NCBI GenBank assembly: GCA_973895155.1 | Contig: OZ316892.1 | Location: 22,072,001-22,136,000, forward strand | Reading direction: 5' to 3' | From: Marsupella aquatica | Taxonomy: Eukaryota; Marchantiophyta | DNA: 64,000 bases | Translations under genes and position numbers: made by a program | The notes under the pieces: model-generated | Seen by the model: only the letters and a program-made list of their open reading frames with translations | Databases searched by the model: none | Told to the model about the DNA's origin: nothing | In this document: one piece after another, positions 36,101 through 47,125 of the stretch | Position numbering within the stretch: position 1 is the first letter of the stretch | How the letters are laid out: each line of letters begins with the position of its first letter

Positions 36101-36704
36101 GATGGCTCTCTCGTATTTGCGTTCGATCTCGTATTGGCGCGGGTTGGCGTGTTTCAATGAATCGGCCAAGTGCCTTCCGGTAGATAGGAACTGCGTCCAG
36201 AATCGAATGGCCGAGCTGGAGAGGATCGTGTGCGACATTCAGAGGAGATAGTAGTGGCGACCTAGAGAGAATGAGAGAGCTGGGGTCGAAGCTGGCACGC
36301 GGACTGATGGACTGGTGCACTACAAAGGGTTGGCTCCCCTTTTATACTTTGAGGGCTTGTCGATCCCCGACGTCTCCTCGACGCCCATAGGTTGAACCGC
36401 TCACGCTTGTGGTGTACCGGCCACTCCGCCGGTCTGAGTCAGCGTGCGTCAGTGGCCGCTTCCTTAAGTTCGTTATACGGACCCGAGGGAGGGGCCCCTC
36501 CACGCTCGTAACCCGGGTGTGCGAATAGCGACCCGCCGCCAGCCTGAACCTGAAGTCCCCCTTATTGCCTAATGATGTCCTACCCCTAATGATTACCTAA
36601 ATACTGTTGTTATGCTAATAATAGCGGCCTAAGACCCACCTAACGCGCGTGCCGAGCGCAGTTAGACTGAATCACTCATTAACCGCCGTACCGGCGGCGT
36701 CACA
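33127..36704 (-). mobile_element. Second-family coding LTR (solo, 3,578 bp) nested in copy D
   Basis: The plus strand starts TGTCACG and ends CGTCACA. It is flanked by an exact 5-bp duplication GGGAC (33122-33126 and 36705-36709) that splits an otherwise continuous LTR of family 1. In minus sense it begins TGTGACGCC, much like the TGTGATGCC of family 1, and its tail keeps the palindromic box at 33297-33310. No gag, pol or PBS is visible. It is a solo LTR or an LTR-less non-autonomous unit. It encodes a protein related to that of family 1. The stretches 33127-34030 and 36239-36704 are non-coding LTR. Confidence 0.78.
34031..36238 (-). pseudogene. LTR-encoded coiled-coil protein, family 2 (two frame changes)
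   Basis: Three overlapping frames make one product. 36238-35180 holds an N-terminal region (FDYPSQSELYRPAEVSGYFF), then a Gln/Pro repeat and a Ser/Pro-rich basic linker (RGKKRKES). 35183-34761 holds the conserved domain (MIFGLPEGD; NGFVMRTCLMPEIAERLEF; PRGEISAAQV). 34813-34031 holds a coiled coil of about 200 residues ending in a basic tail. By hand alignment the middle part matches family 1 at FGLPxG, NGF, TC, P.I.E, F.R, PR.EI..AQV and P..Y or similar spacing. The two frame changes (around 35180 and 34780) may be mutations; the 4-nt ATGA-type overlap at 35180-35183 could also be original. Function unknown; domain order equals family 1. Confidence 0.7.
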
Positions 36705-37349
36705 GGGACCCCAGGGCCTTCTTCTTAAGCAAGTTTTTAGTGCACCAGCAAGGCTGGGATCAATTAGTAAAGAGAAGCTCTCGGTTAGTTATTCAATGAC
36801 CTTTGTGTATATTTATGTTTCCTCATGCCTAAGAACTGACGAGAGAGTTGAATAGAGTTGGCCTTTTGGCTTAGTTGACAGGCATTGTGCATGAGAAGTA
36901 CTCCTTGTATGGCAATGGCATGGTATACCTTAGTCAGTAGGAGTCATCTTTCTAATTGTGTGTCGCATCAACTTGTGTGAAGATTGCCCACATCAACTAA
37001 AGGAGAGAAAGTAAGTTTAGAAGCAGGGAGAGTTGGATGTGTTGTGCTAAGAGGGCTCTTAGCGGCTACCCAAGCCGATTGGGCATCATTCCGGGGGCGG
37101 AATCCAAACATACCTGAAGGAAGACTGATAGAAGAGACAGAGGTGAGGCCTAGAATAGGTCGGGTATATATCTCATGACCCGATGAAGGATCTGTCCAGT
37201 ATATGTGGTTAAAAAGTTAGTAGTGATAAGAGGAAAGCAGCGTCCCATGCCGATAAACCGTGGAATCGGCCTTGGCAAGCGAGAAACCGGTGGGAATCGG
37301 CTTGTTAAGGGAGGGTTCTTGGGTTTGGAGAGCCATGGGGCGCACCACA
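36705..37349 (+). mobile_element. Giant LTR copy D, right piece
   Basis: It resumes the family-1 LTR tail after the nested insertion (AAGCAAGTTTTTAGTGCACC as in the other copies) and ends GCACCACA at 37349. The palindromic box is degenerate here (near 37088). Confidence 0.85.
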
Positions 37350-37622
37350 GAACACCATTACCTTGTTAACGACTCAACCCACAATGTGACGATTAATGAT
37401 GTAAGACCCTCCACACATTACATCCTACCAGTCACACGTTGTTATTGAGTAAACGACGATATAGATGATGTTCTAGCAAGTTGCATGGTACAAAAATGTT
37501 CATTTTATATGTGTTCCACATGATGTTACAAGTGGAGAAATTGGCGGCCCTATGTCTACGACGTGTTCATAATGTTGTACATAATTGTAAACATAGTCAT
37601 TGCAGTTGTTATGCATATTAAC

Positions 37623-38630
37623 AACGTATATCAGGATGTTCTGTTTGCATTCCAAGCAACAAAATCAAGTAGTGAAAGACGTTCGCACGAGTCAAAAGGG
37701 AATATGCAAAGACCTGTAAAAAAACCTAGACTTGCAGGTCCACTATTTAAGATTAATTGGATTAGAGTTAGTCCTGGATGAGTGTCATGTCATGAAAAAT
37801 AAATCTAGTTAGAATTTCAAGGCCGCACGTTGTCTCAAGGCAGAGAGGAGGTGGTGCCTAAGTGGTACACCCATACAAAACAAGGCTTCTGATCTATTTC
37901 CTTACTTCAGTTTTCTAAGGTATTATCCTCTAGGACATACCAGACACATCAGAGTTTAAATTGATCCCTTGAAGGTGTCTGTTTGGAGGCAATTAAATTA
38001 ATGTCCCTGTAATGTTGTAGAAATTCCGTGATACCAAAGGAGGTGTCTTATCCAATGTGTTGAGCGTTCTGCTCTGGTTGAGACAATTTGCAATGCACCC
38101 AAAACTTCCTTCCTTATGTATGATTCCCAAAGAGGAGATCGGGAACAAAGTGCAAAGAACGCTTCTCAGTGAGCCTCAACGAGCCCGACTCCTGTCAGAG
38201 TTTCAGCAATTGAAGATTGGAAGTGCTTGCGTGGATTGCAAGGTGAGTATAGTCACTAGGGGTATGGGGTATTATTGGGGTATGATTGACGTATTTCAGT
38301 TCACGTGCTTCAATGCCTAACAATTCCTGCACGCACTCACATTGAAGGTTGGATTGTGTAGGGTGGCTTGATTGGAAGTCCATTTTAGATTTCTGGCTGT
38401 GGCCATGTGTGCTGTGGTATTTGTGCAATAGACCGGGAAGCTGGAACCTGCAAATCGACAAGATGTTCAAAAAATATGACGCCCCACGTCCTACACAGGT
38501 TGGCTGATTTGAGGCTAATGAATGGTGGTGCAGAGTCAAAAGGGAAGGTCCGAAGAGAATATGATGTCCTACACCAAACTTCTCCAAAATTGGATGCAGT
38601 CTTGGAATACCTGAAGTTAATTTCGCAGTC
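37623..38630 (+). pseudogene. SNF2-family helicase with embedded RING, truncated (RAD5/RAD16/SMARCA3-like)
   Basis: These chromatin and DNA-repair ATPases carry a RING ubiquitin-ligase domain between the two helicase halves. The remnant shows FKINWIR then, after a one-base frame change, LDECHVMKNK (DExH box at 37777-37788). Next is RRWCLSGTPIQNKASDLF with SGTPIQN at 37861-37881. Several stops follow, then LLWLRQFAMHPKLPSL (about 38060-38110). A CVDC pair closes an exon at a GTGAGT donor (38242). After an acceptor near 38384 comes the RING part GCGHVCCGICAI with CKSTRC (38390-38475), then SPKLDAVLEYL. The N-terminal half with the Walker A motif and the C-terminal helicase motifs are absent. 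Stops and frame changes make it a dead fragment. Nothing is recognised in 37350-37622. Confidence 0.75.
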
Positions 38631-39067
38631 TATGGCATGCGTAACCGGGATTGGTCATCTCCTAAGACTTGCTCCACTGGTTGCAAGATCCGAACCAGTT
38701 TGCGAAACTTAAATTTTATCCAACGAAATTGCTTCTCTACCCATGACGTATTTTCCAGGTGCGTTCATTCGTTAAAGCACATGCATGTTGTGCATATCAG
38801 AATTACAATGAAGAGGCGTGAATCGGAAAATATTCATCAGAGAAAATAGTAAATTAGAGTCTAGGGTAGCAGTTGTCTGCATTTTCAGAATATTGGCTGA
38901 TTGGGGGCATACAGGCTGACACGTACTCAATTGTATAGGCCGGGATATAGCCACAACTTCCGGGAAAGGCTGACGCAGATGGATACACATATATGCATTA
39001 ATGTAATGAATAGTACTTCGGACCATAAATTCAATGTTACTCCCCACAGGACGCCGAGAGGGAGGCC
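38631..39067 (+). repeat. Inverted duplication, left arm
   Basis: It matches the reverse complement of 41041-41502 with about 90% identity by eye. The arm ends exactly at the assembly gap. No ORF with family motifs. Confidence 0.85.
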
Positions 39068-39167
39068 NNNNNNNNNNNNNNNNNNNNNNNNNNNNNNNNN
39101 NNNNNNNNNNNNNNNNNNNNNNNNNNNNNNNNNNNNNNNNNNNNNNNNNNNNNNNNNNNNNNNNNNN
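39068..39167. other. Assembly gap (100 N)
   Basis: A run of exactly 100 N, a conventional gap size, so the true distance is unknown. It adjoins the left arm of the inverted duplication. Confidence 0.99.
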
Positions 39168-39681
39168 TGGATGAATTATCAGTACTCGTGCTACCTGCCC
39201 AACCCTTGCCCTTCCCTCCCTGCTGCTGTGGCGCCACGCCCTCCTCCTCCCCTTGCCACCCCAGCTGTGAACCTTTCACTACAACAAACATATGTACCCA
39301 AGCATGGCTACCTCAGCAGCCAGTGATGGACTTTTCTGAAATCACTACTGCCTAGCAACGTTTCCTTATTGCGATCAGGCATCCAAACGTACCAATGATG
39401 TGACCCACCCAATCAAGAACACACGGGAGGGCTAAAAACAGAATCCTGTGTCCTCATCCTTCTGATCAGCCAACTAGTGACCCTAATTAATCAGAAGCCG
39501 TGCTTAGTAAGCTTTCAGATCCGTGCTTGTCATCCTCTAGGGCTAGGGCATACCTGTTCTCTTAATAAGCTCTTCATGCCCTTCCTCCTTCCATTCTAAC
39601 TTTCCAATTCCAAGACGGTGCTTCTTTCTTAATTCTTCACAAGGCCGTCTCGTCGAGCTTCTCGGTGTTTTTTCGCTTCCG

Positions 39682-40194
39682 TTGGTTCACACTTCGTTGT
39701 TTGCCACGATGGTTTTCTGCGGCAGATTGTCGGCTTCTTTGAGCATTCTGTTGCTCTGCAGTGTGGTGAATTGTGTAGACGTTCTTCCTCGCGATTTCAG
39801 CAGCCTGAGGCTGGTTCCGAATGGGCTCAACGCCTTGGTTCCTCCTGGTGCTGCGAGGAGCCCGAGGCTGGTTCGGACCCACGTTGTTCCTTCTCGTGCT
39901 CGTGCAGGATTACACAACTTTGTTCCAGGAGTCCACAACTTTACTCCTTCTCTTGCAGGATTATTACCGTGTCCGTGCAAGGACCCTACTACCCGGCCAA
40001 GGGGACCAAGAGTGCCTGAACCCATGCCTTCTCCCCCCCCTCCCTCGCCGCTCTCGCCTTCGCCCTTGCCTATGCCCTTGCCTCCGCCTCTGCCCTCACC
40101 TCTGCCGCCCTTGCCTCCTCCCGCCCCTACTCCCTTGCCTCCTGCTGCCCCCACTCCCATGGCCCCAGGTTCGCAGTGTCAGTGCCAGAATTGA
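39682..40194 (+). CDS. Hypothetical proline-rich secreted-like protein
   Basis: A 170-residue frame starting MVHTSLFATMVFCGRLSASL. A hydrophobic stretch (SLSILLLCSVVN) could be a signal peptide. The middle has repeated RLV/LVPSRARAG-like phrases, and the C-terminal third is a Pro/Ser/Leu repeat (PPPPSPLSPSPLP). Such composition occurs in cell-wall proline-rich proteins, but it also arises by chance in CCT/CTC-rich DNA. No homologue comes to mind. It lies between the arms of the inverted duplication. Low support. Confidence 0.3.
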   Translation: MVHTSLFATMVFCGRLSASLSILLLCSVVNCVDVLPRDFSSLRLVPNGLNALVPPGAARSPRLVRTHVVPSRARAGLHNFVPGVHNFTPSLAGLLPCPCKDPTTRPRGPRVPEPMPSPPPPSPLSPSPLPMPLPPPLPSPLPPLPPPAPTPLPPAAPTPMAPGSQCQCQN

Positions 40195-40479
40195 ACAAGC
40201 GGACCAAGAGTGTCTGAACCCATGCCTCGTCCCTGGCAATAATGGAAGCAGATCGACTTTCAATAGAGCGGACGAATGTGGGGGACCCTTGGATAGGCGT
40301 GTGGCTCTGCTGGATCTCTTTCATCTAGGAAGGTATAGATTTGGCCGGCATCGACGTCCTCAAGGACTCGAGATTGGATGTGCATTGGTGCGACTTGAGG
40401 TGATTCACGAAAGTTGGCTATTCCAGAGGCTCCTATGAACGGTTCGGTCAGCTGAGTTTGCCCCAAAGGCAAGGTTAGG

Positions 40480-40585
40480 TGCTTCTTAATTTTGTTGTGA
40501 AGCAAATAATAAGTCGTATTGTGTTACGACTGCTTCTTAATTCTTTGTGCCGTGAAGCAAATAATAAGTCGTATTGTGTTAGGAC
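40480..40585 (+). repeat. Two-unit direct repeat, period about 55 bp
   Basis: GCTTCTTAATT...GTGAAGCAAATAATAAGTCG occurs twice (GTGAAGC at 40497 and 40552). Confidence 0.85.
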
Positions 40586-41040
40586 GTTACCGTATGTTGT
40601 GAAACATCCAGAAAGTAAATTGAGCTATGTGATAGAATTGTCACCAATGAGCTCGAGCTAGTGTGAGTAGGCTCCTCTATGTAGCGAGGCTGGAAGAGAA
40701 GTGTCTGGCTATGACACAAAAATTCAAAATTGATGTAGAGGGCCTCACTTGCTGTGTTAGAGGACAATGTCGAATAATGGCCTACATTTGTGCATTGATA
40801 TTATTTGTGTAACAACTTCTTTCCATAAAAAATCTGTTCATCTCGATCACATCAAGACCGCTTGTATTTTGGATTTAGTCTCGTCCATTCCTAGGCTTTC
40901 GTGTTGGAGTTTGCTTCCGACTTCAGGAGTGCTCTATTTAAACTCAAAAAGTGACGATTCATAATGAGAAAACGAGGAGTGATAGGCCGAGTGACAGTGC
41001 GGTCAAGAGTGTCGGTGAGTGACATATTGAACAAAGGAGG

Positions 41041-41502
41041 GGCCTCGCTCTCGATCAGCCGGCGTTCTGTGGGGAAAAACACTGAATTTATGGTCCGAAA
41101 TACTATTCATTACATTAATGCATATATGTGTATCCATCTGTCTCAGCCTTTGATTGTTTCCCAGAAGTTGTGCCTATATCCCGGCCTATACAATTGAGTA
41201 CGTGTCAGCCTGTATGCCCCCAATCAGCCAATATTCTGAAAATGCAGACAACTGCTACCCTAGACTCTAATTTACTATTAATTTTCTCTGATGAATAAAG
41301 GAGTTTCCGATTCACGCCTCTTCATTGTAATTCTGATATGCACAACATGCATGTGCTTTAACCAATGAACGCACCTGGAAAATACGTCATGGGTAGAGAA
41401 GCAATTTCGTTGGATAAAATTTAACTTTCGCAAACTGGTTCGGATCTTGCAACCAGTGGAGCAAGTCTTAGGAGATGACCAATTCCGGTTACGCATGCCA
41501 TA
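41041..41502 (-). repeat. Inverted duplication, right arm
   Basis: Reverse-complement partner of 38631-39067. The sequence 39168-41040 between the arms is unrelated to either. A TATATATATA run follows the arm at 41501. Confidence 0.85.
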
Positions 41503-41654
41503 TATATATACAATGTATTTGTATTCGCATCCTCAATGGGTTGTGAAAAACACCTTGCTACTTACTAGACATCAACGCTAGCTATTAACTAATCCTCCTA
41601 ATCAGCCTACTAGTCACCCTACTCAGAAAGCTTGCTTGCTAAGCATTCCGTACG

Positions 41655-42200
41655 CTGGACTAGCTTTCTATTGGTGTTTAGTACTGTCTTGCAAGTAAAG
41701 GCTGGGACATGTGGTGAATCCCCACCGAAAGGTGCCGTGGTTGGTTAATTCGAAATTCTACCAAAATGTCACGGGGTAAAGAGGTCCAGCTGTGGTTGTA
41801 TAATAGTTGGAGCAGCTTTTTATTGGTGCTTAATTAGCACTCTCTGGCAGGTCGAGGCAGGGCCGGAGACAGTGTTGAACCTCGACTAACCCCAAGGTAA
41901 GGCACGTGGCTGATCCTACTAAACTTCGAAAAGGATGGAGAGGTGAGGGTGTGGCTGCGCAATAGCGCGCAGGATGATTGGAGCAGCTTTTCACTGGTGT
42001 TTAGTAGCACTGTGCGCAGCCTGGCGAGTCCAGGTAGAGAAGATTTTAGTGAATTGCTACAAACTTTAGAACTGAATAGGGTGAAGCTAGAGGTGAGGGC
42101 GTAGCTGTGTAATAGCAAGCTGGTTGGATCCGCTTGTGATTGGTGTCTAATTAGCATTGACAAGTCAAGACAGGGACATGAGGTGAATCCCCACGCTAAG
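41655..42200 (+). repeat. Degenerate tandem repeat, four units of about 145-170 bp
   Basis: The phrase ATTGGTGTTTAGTAGCAC and variants recur near 41667, 41824, 41995 and 42138, each followed by a GGCAAGTC-AGGC-GGGACA-like part and a GGTGAGGGTGTGGCTG part. No coding potential is seen. Confidence 0.75.
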
Positions 42201-42652
42201 ATAGAATGGGTGGTACTATGAAATTAACTTCCTAATCTGACGGTGAGGTGAGGATGACTGGCTAGTACCTAGGCTCTTTGGGCTCGCGTTTGGGGCTGCT
42301 AACTGTACTTGGTGTCCCTGTTAGGGTCCAAACGGTTGTCCATGTTACTCCAGTATGCTCGAATATTTACAACAATGTAAAGGCTTGTTTTACTGAGTAA
42401 TGAGCTCAAGGCTTTATACCTAGAGCCAAGTAAAATACAAACTTGTAATAGTACACATAAAATACTATTCTATTGACATTTTTCTAACTACTACTATCCC
42501 CAATATATGTATCTATGTATGCAACATATTAATTACCACTTTAGATATACTAAATCACATCAATTTTAACCTAGTGAATCTAGTCTACCACCCTAGCAAC
42601 TCTATTGTGGGGCAGCTCCGCTAGGTGCGGTGCGATGCGGCTCTAAATAAAC

Positions 42653-42737
42653 GGCTAACAGGACACACACGTAGTCTAATTAGATATTGTATCTGGCTAA
42701 TAGGACACACACGTAGTCTAATTAGATATTGTATCTT
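42653..42737 (+). repeat. Two-unit tandem repeat, period 42 bp
   Basis: GGCTAACAGGACACACACGT...GTATCT is repeated from 42653 and 42695. A partial third unit is near 42794. Confidence 0.88.
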
Positions 42738-42850
42738 ACCGGGGACACGTCTATGTGATTATAATTATTGGATCAGCTTGGCTCTAAAGAAACGGCTAAG
42801 TATAATCAGATATTATATCTGACCCTGAAAGTGTCTACTTGATTAGAGTT

Positions 42851-42994
42851 ATTGGTGGATCAGATGAGATTGACTACAACTAATCTTCTGCATATGTAGT
42901 GTGTACTTTCAACACTCCCATTATTGGTGGATCAGATTAGATTGACTACAACTAATCTTCTGCATACTTAGCGTGTACTTTCAACACTCCCATC
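42851..42994 (+). repeat. Two-unit tandem repeat, period 72 bp
   Basis: ATTGGTGGATCAGATGAGAT...CACTCCCAT is repeated from 42851 and 42923 with few changes. Confidence 0.9.
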
Positions 42995-44573
42995 CAAACT
43001 GCAATTTCTGATATCTGATCACCAACTACCCAAGATATATGCTTGATGGGCCCCAACCGCTAAACCCAGACGTCTATATATGTTGTTTGTGCGGGAGAGA
43101 AGAGAAGCGTCGGGTTTTGTCGATGGATTGTCGTCGATGATTGGGTTTGTTGATCTGCTGTCGATGCTCAGGTTCAATCGATGCTCGACTTTTGTGGATG
43201 CTCGGGTTCTGTCAATGATCGGGTTTGTCCACGGTCGGGTTCAATGTCTCACCAGCTGCATTTGCACTGGATCAATGCGGGATCAATGCTTTTGCTGTAT
43301 TTTCCATGAGTGCGGTACCCAGCCTTTGACATTGGAGACAAAATTATCAGTACAAGAAGACGGGTACGTACGAGAGCGATCATTGACATCATCCTTTGTT
43401 ACTGGTGCAGCACGTTGCAAAGCGCGGGGGTGCAATGTGGTTGCAAAGCTGCAGCCACTAAATGGAAGGATATAACACTGGACGACGTTCTCCACCTCGC
43501 AAACTGGCGACCCAATGTGTCTGTAAGTTTTCTCTTCTTTCTCCTCTCGATTCGGACTCCCAAACAGTTTCTCGGTCCCACAGTATGTATGTTGGAGGAG
43601 GATGCGTAGTGCAGAGTAGAAGACAAGTAGGAATGGAAAGAAGGGATGCAGTGCGAGATTGCCGGCAGGGGGAGAGATGGACAGGTTTGATGTATGTTGT
43701 TCTCTTTTTTGTAATGCAAAAACAAACAAATTGACTCGTTTGTTCGTCAAAGGCGATCGAGGTCTTCCTTTGCACACACATCGCAACCAGTACACTTCGC
43801 GTCACAAATGGCCATTGCGTTGGAGCGTTTCTCCAGCGTGTGGAGATCAATGCGTGGAGACCCTGGTCGTTTGGAAGGTGCCAGAGAACGAAAAACATTC
43901 ATTTGGCTGCAGCAAATTGGCATTATTAATTCCATAGTATGCAGTTACGCTCACTTTTGGGGTGAGATTTCTTCCGTCAATCCTGTCCCCAGTAAATGCT
44001 CTGGCATAGAAAGATTCGGCAAATCGGGGCAGGGGGGTGTGCTATTCAAGCAGGGCCCCATCTCTCATCATCAGCCAGAATCGGTCCGGTGAGCTCTATC
44101 CAATACACGTTAGCAGAAAGGGATGATAATAAATCTAAAGGAATCCCAGGTGCCACAGTCATGTAGTGTAGATGTGAAGAATTGTGGGATCTACAATAGT
44201 CATTATAAATCATCTCGAACATTGAAAAAATTAGATAAGCTTCCAGAACGCAATATTGATGAGCGGTCCGACTTTAAACTAGATGACTGTTAGGATTTTG
44301 GATTTAACTTGTACCTACTAAGCTGCGTCACCAAAGAGCCTTTGGAGCAACACCCAAGGACAATCCTATGCAGACACTAAGATCGACATACTATAGCAAA
44401 AGTAGTTTGTAAATGAGACTGCATCTCATGATAAATGAGAAAAAAAAAACGAAAGAAAGAAACTAGTATTCTGGACTGATACATTTCATTAGAACATCTC
44501 CGGCAGTGCAAGCTATAACCCACCAGTAAAATATCATCTGTGTGTTGATCTAATGCAACAAATCATTGCAGAC
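42995..44573. other. No firmly recognisable gene
   Basis: Open frames such as 43080-43475 are rich in simple GATGATCGGGTTTGT-like repeats and match no family I know. A possible exon (43310-43520) ends ANWRPNVS before a GTAAG, but its partners are not identifiable. Confidence 0.45.
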
Positions 44574-45200
44574 GTGGCCATGACCTAGCAGCCAGGGCTG
44601 GAGATGCCAACTAATTGGAGAACTCCAACGAATTGCAATCTTCCAATTCAAAATTTCATTTTTAAGTCTCAGTGTTTGCCTTTCTTCTCTGAGTACTGAC
44701 AGTGGTCCAGTACAACGACTTATTGGAGAGGTGGCCACTACATACAGACCAGGACTGGAGACGCCAACAAATTGCCAATCTTCCAGCTCAAAATTTATCT
44801 CTCAAGTAAGTCTCGGTGTTTAGGGTTTCTTCTCTGAGCCATGACAGTAGTCCATTCAGTCTATGGGACTGATGCGTCAAATTACCGTAGCGGTGGCCAG
44901 GACATAGAGGCCAGGGCTGGAAATCCCAACAAATGGCAATCTTCTAGTCTTGGCTCCTAGTTTTAAAATTCCTCTTAAGTCTCACTTCTCTTTTCTTCTC
45001 TAAGTCACGACAATAGCCCATTCAGTCTGTTGGACTGACAATATAATTTGTTGTAGCCGTGGCCACCACACACAGGCTAGCGTTGGAGACGCGAACAAAT
45101 TGCCATCTTCCGGTTCCAAATTTATGTCTTAAATAAGCCTTTCTTTGCCGAGCATGACAGTAATTCATCCAGTCTAAATGATCATGATGGCCTTTGTGTC
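44574..45200 (+). repeat. Tandem repeat, four units of about 160 bp
   Basis: Units begin GTGGCCA near 44574, 44731, 44893 and 45059 and share CAGGGCTGGAGA-GCCAAC, AATTGCAATCTTCCA and TCTCTGAGT-CTGACAGT-GTCCA phrases at moderate identity. Confidence 0.85.
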
Positions 45201-46159
45201 TCCATTGTTCTACTTTTGATCGCTGCTGTAATTCTTAGGGAGCCCATATACTTGTTGAGAGCTTCAAATATCGACAATGTGAAATCAATTGTAGTTGGGA
45301 AAGAATTTGCTATAGATTGTCTTGTGTTTGCTGCTATGGCTGTTCAGACCTGACGAGGTAGGACCCCAAGAAGTTTGCTTTTGTTTTGAGTGTATTGTTA
45401 GTGCCCATTTGTTAGAGAAGAATCTAAATTGGTCAGTTGCCTGAAATGTGGATTAGTATTGGAGCGGGCTCCAATATCAGGTTCAAAGAAGTCCGCAGAA
45501 GATGGTGCCCGTAGCAGGTATGATTTCCGGATGTTGCAACTCATTGTCATTAAGCATCGCAACTATTCTTACTGGAAAGACTTTTCATCCTGGCCGCTTA
45601 TGTATGAGTCTATCGGGCAGGTGGTTAGTTAGCACAATGTAGGACAGGAAAGAGAAGCTTTGATTTGAAATGCGGGTACACTAAAAACATTCATGGTTAA
45701 TGGTCAAAACAATTTAATATCTTTTAGTAAAAATTACAACATATGTAAGAATATTTTCTAATTTCATATGGAAAAAGAAGAAAACCAAACCTTTATATCA
45801 TGACTAGAAATTTTTTTTAAGTGGAAGCAGGGTTGGTGCAAGCAGGGTTGGTCCTATTTGCTAGATGATGCCATGTATGAGATGTTGCTGAAATTTCTGG
45901 AGTCTGTTGGCACGGCTCCTATTGTGTTTTGATGGATTGTTCAAATCAACCAGATGCCCATTGTGCTACCAAGAGATGAAAAACTGGTAGCGTTAAAAAC
46001 AACATTAGAAGCCATTTTATATGCCTTAAAGACTGGAATTTAGAAATTTTTCATAAGACTGCCTAGTAAAGCTGCCCAAGTCACATTTCCGTGCATTTGT
46101 GGGTGTGCCACCTCACCACTTGTGTCATCGGTGAAAGGAAAAAGGGAACCCACATTCCC
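45201..46159. other. No recognisable feature
   Basis: Only short frames without motifs. The phrase ATTTCATATGGAAAAAGAAG near 45762 also occurs in reverse near 30360, a minor shared piece. Confidence 0.4.
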
Positions 46160-46254
46160 TGAGCCCTCACTCCGTGTAAATGAAGTGGACCCTCCTGCGA
46201 TCGGGCCCTTTTCTTGTTTACCCCTTGTTATTTCCATTTTACTATTAAAAGTTC
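46160..46254 (-). repeat. Segment shared with 52105-52198
   Basis: On the minus strand it reads TTTTAATAGTAAAATGGAAA ... GGGCCCGATCGCAGGAGGG. The same 90 bp occurs inside the ORF of LTR copy C in place of the normal sequence. Confidence 0.8.
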
Positions 46255-46442
46255 CCTTATTACCAGTAATAATTATAATTATTAGTTCAAAATGAATAAA
46301 AATTACCCTTCGAGCGTTCGCACGTCCTCCACGTGTTAGTCAAGACTGAGGGCCCAGGGCCCACATTTAAAAGAAAGAAGGGAGAAAGTTGTGAGCGCAG
46401 ACGGGACTAAGTGACTAACTGTGATCCAATCATTGCATTGCC

Positions 46443-46699
46443 TCGGGGATTTCACTTCCACAAAAATGGCATATCACATGCGACGAAAGATAGGGTCATT
46501 TTATTGGTTCTAATGGAAAACTTAAGAATTTTTGTAGAAGAACAATAGGGTCTTTTTAATCCAATTTTTAGAATATTCCAAGAATATTCCAACTTTATAG
46601 GGGTTAAAAGAAATTTAAATTTCTGACATTTTAGGGGGTCCGAGGCCTAAAAACGTCGCAGGTGATGGGGAGGTCCCCATATAGTGAGACCCCCGAGTG
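46443..46699 (-). repeat. Long terminal inverted repeat, right copy
   Basis: Reverse-complement partner of 12241-12545, ending ...TGAGACCCCCGAGTG at 46699. The flanking trinucleotides (TTT before 12241, CAC after 46699) do not match, so the two ends may belong to different insertions. Confidence 0.6.
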
Positions 46700-47125
46700 C
46701 ACTGCTTTGATGGTTTTAGTGACCGTCTTTCAACTCTTCTGCAAGTTGAGGGAGCTTTGATCAATACTTTCACTAATTCTGGACTATTATTCTCAATTTG
46801 GAATATTCATATTAACAACTTTTTGGAAACAAAAATATAGATAAATAAGAGACTTATCAAAGTCACCCTAGGAAAGTTTTGACCAAGATGTATTAAGCTT
46901 AACAAGCTTTCAAATGAATCTATGCACAACACATGATGTATTCTAGAACTCAAGTTATAGATCAAAGAACACCTTATGTAATTGGAAATTTCATGATCAA
47001 CATTTGGACAAAAGAATGTCCAGAATTAGTGAAATTAGTGATTTTGCTGTTTCTGTGTATATTGTGTAGATGATGAACCAACCAAATGTGAGAATGTACA
47101 GTGGGTAGGGAATTTTAGACTAGAG

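Noticed and set aside
42995-44573. Several ORFs of 90-170 codons on both strands
   Set aside because: All overlap each other, none shows a domain motif, and parts are simple-repeat derived.
12241-46699. Calling the 34-kb interval a single giant transposon
   Set aside because: No matching target duplication; kept only as a hypothesis in the findings.
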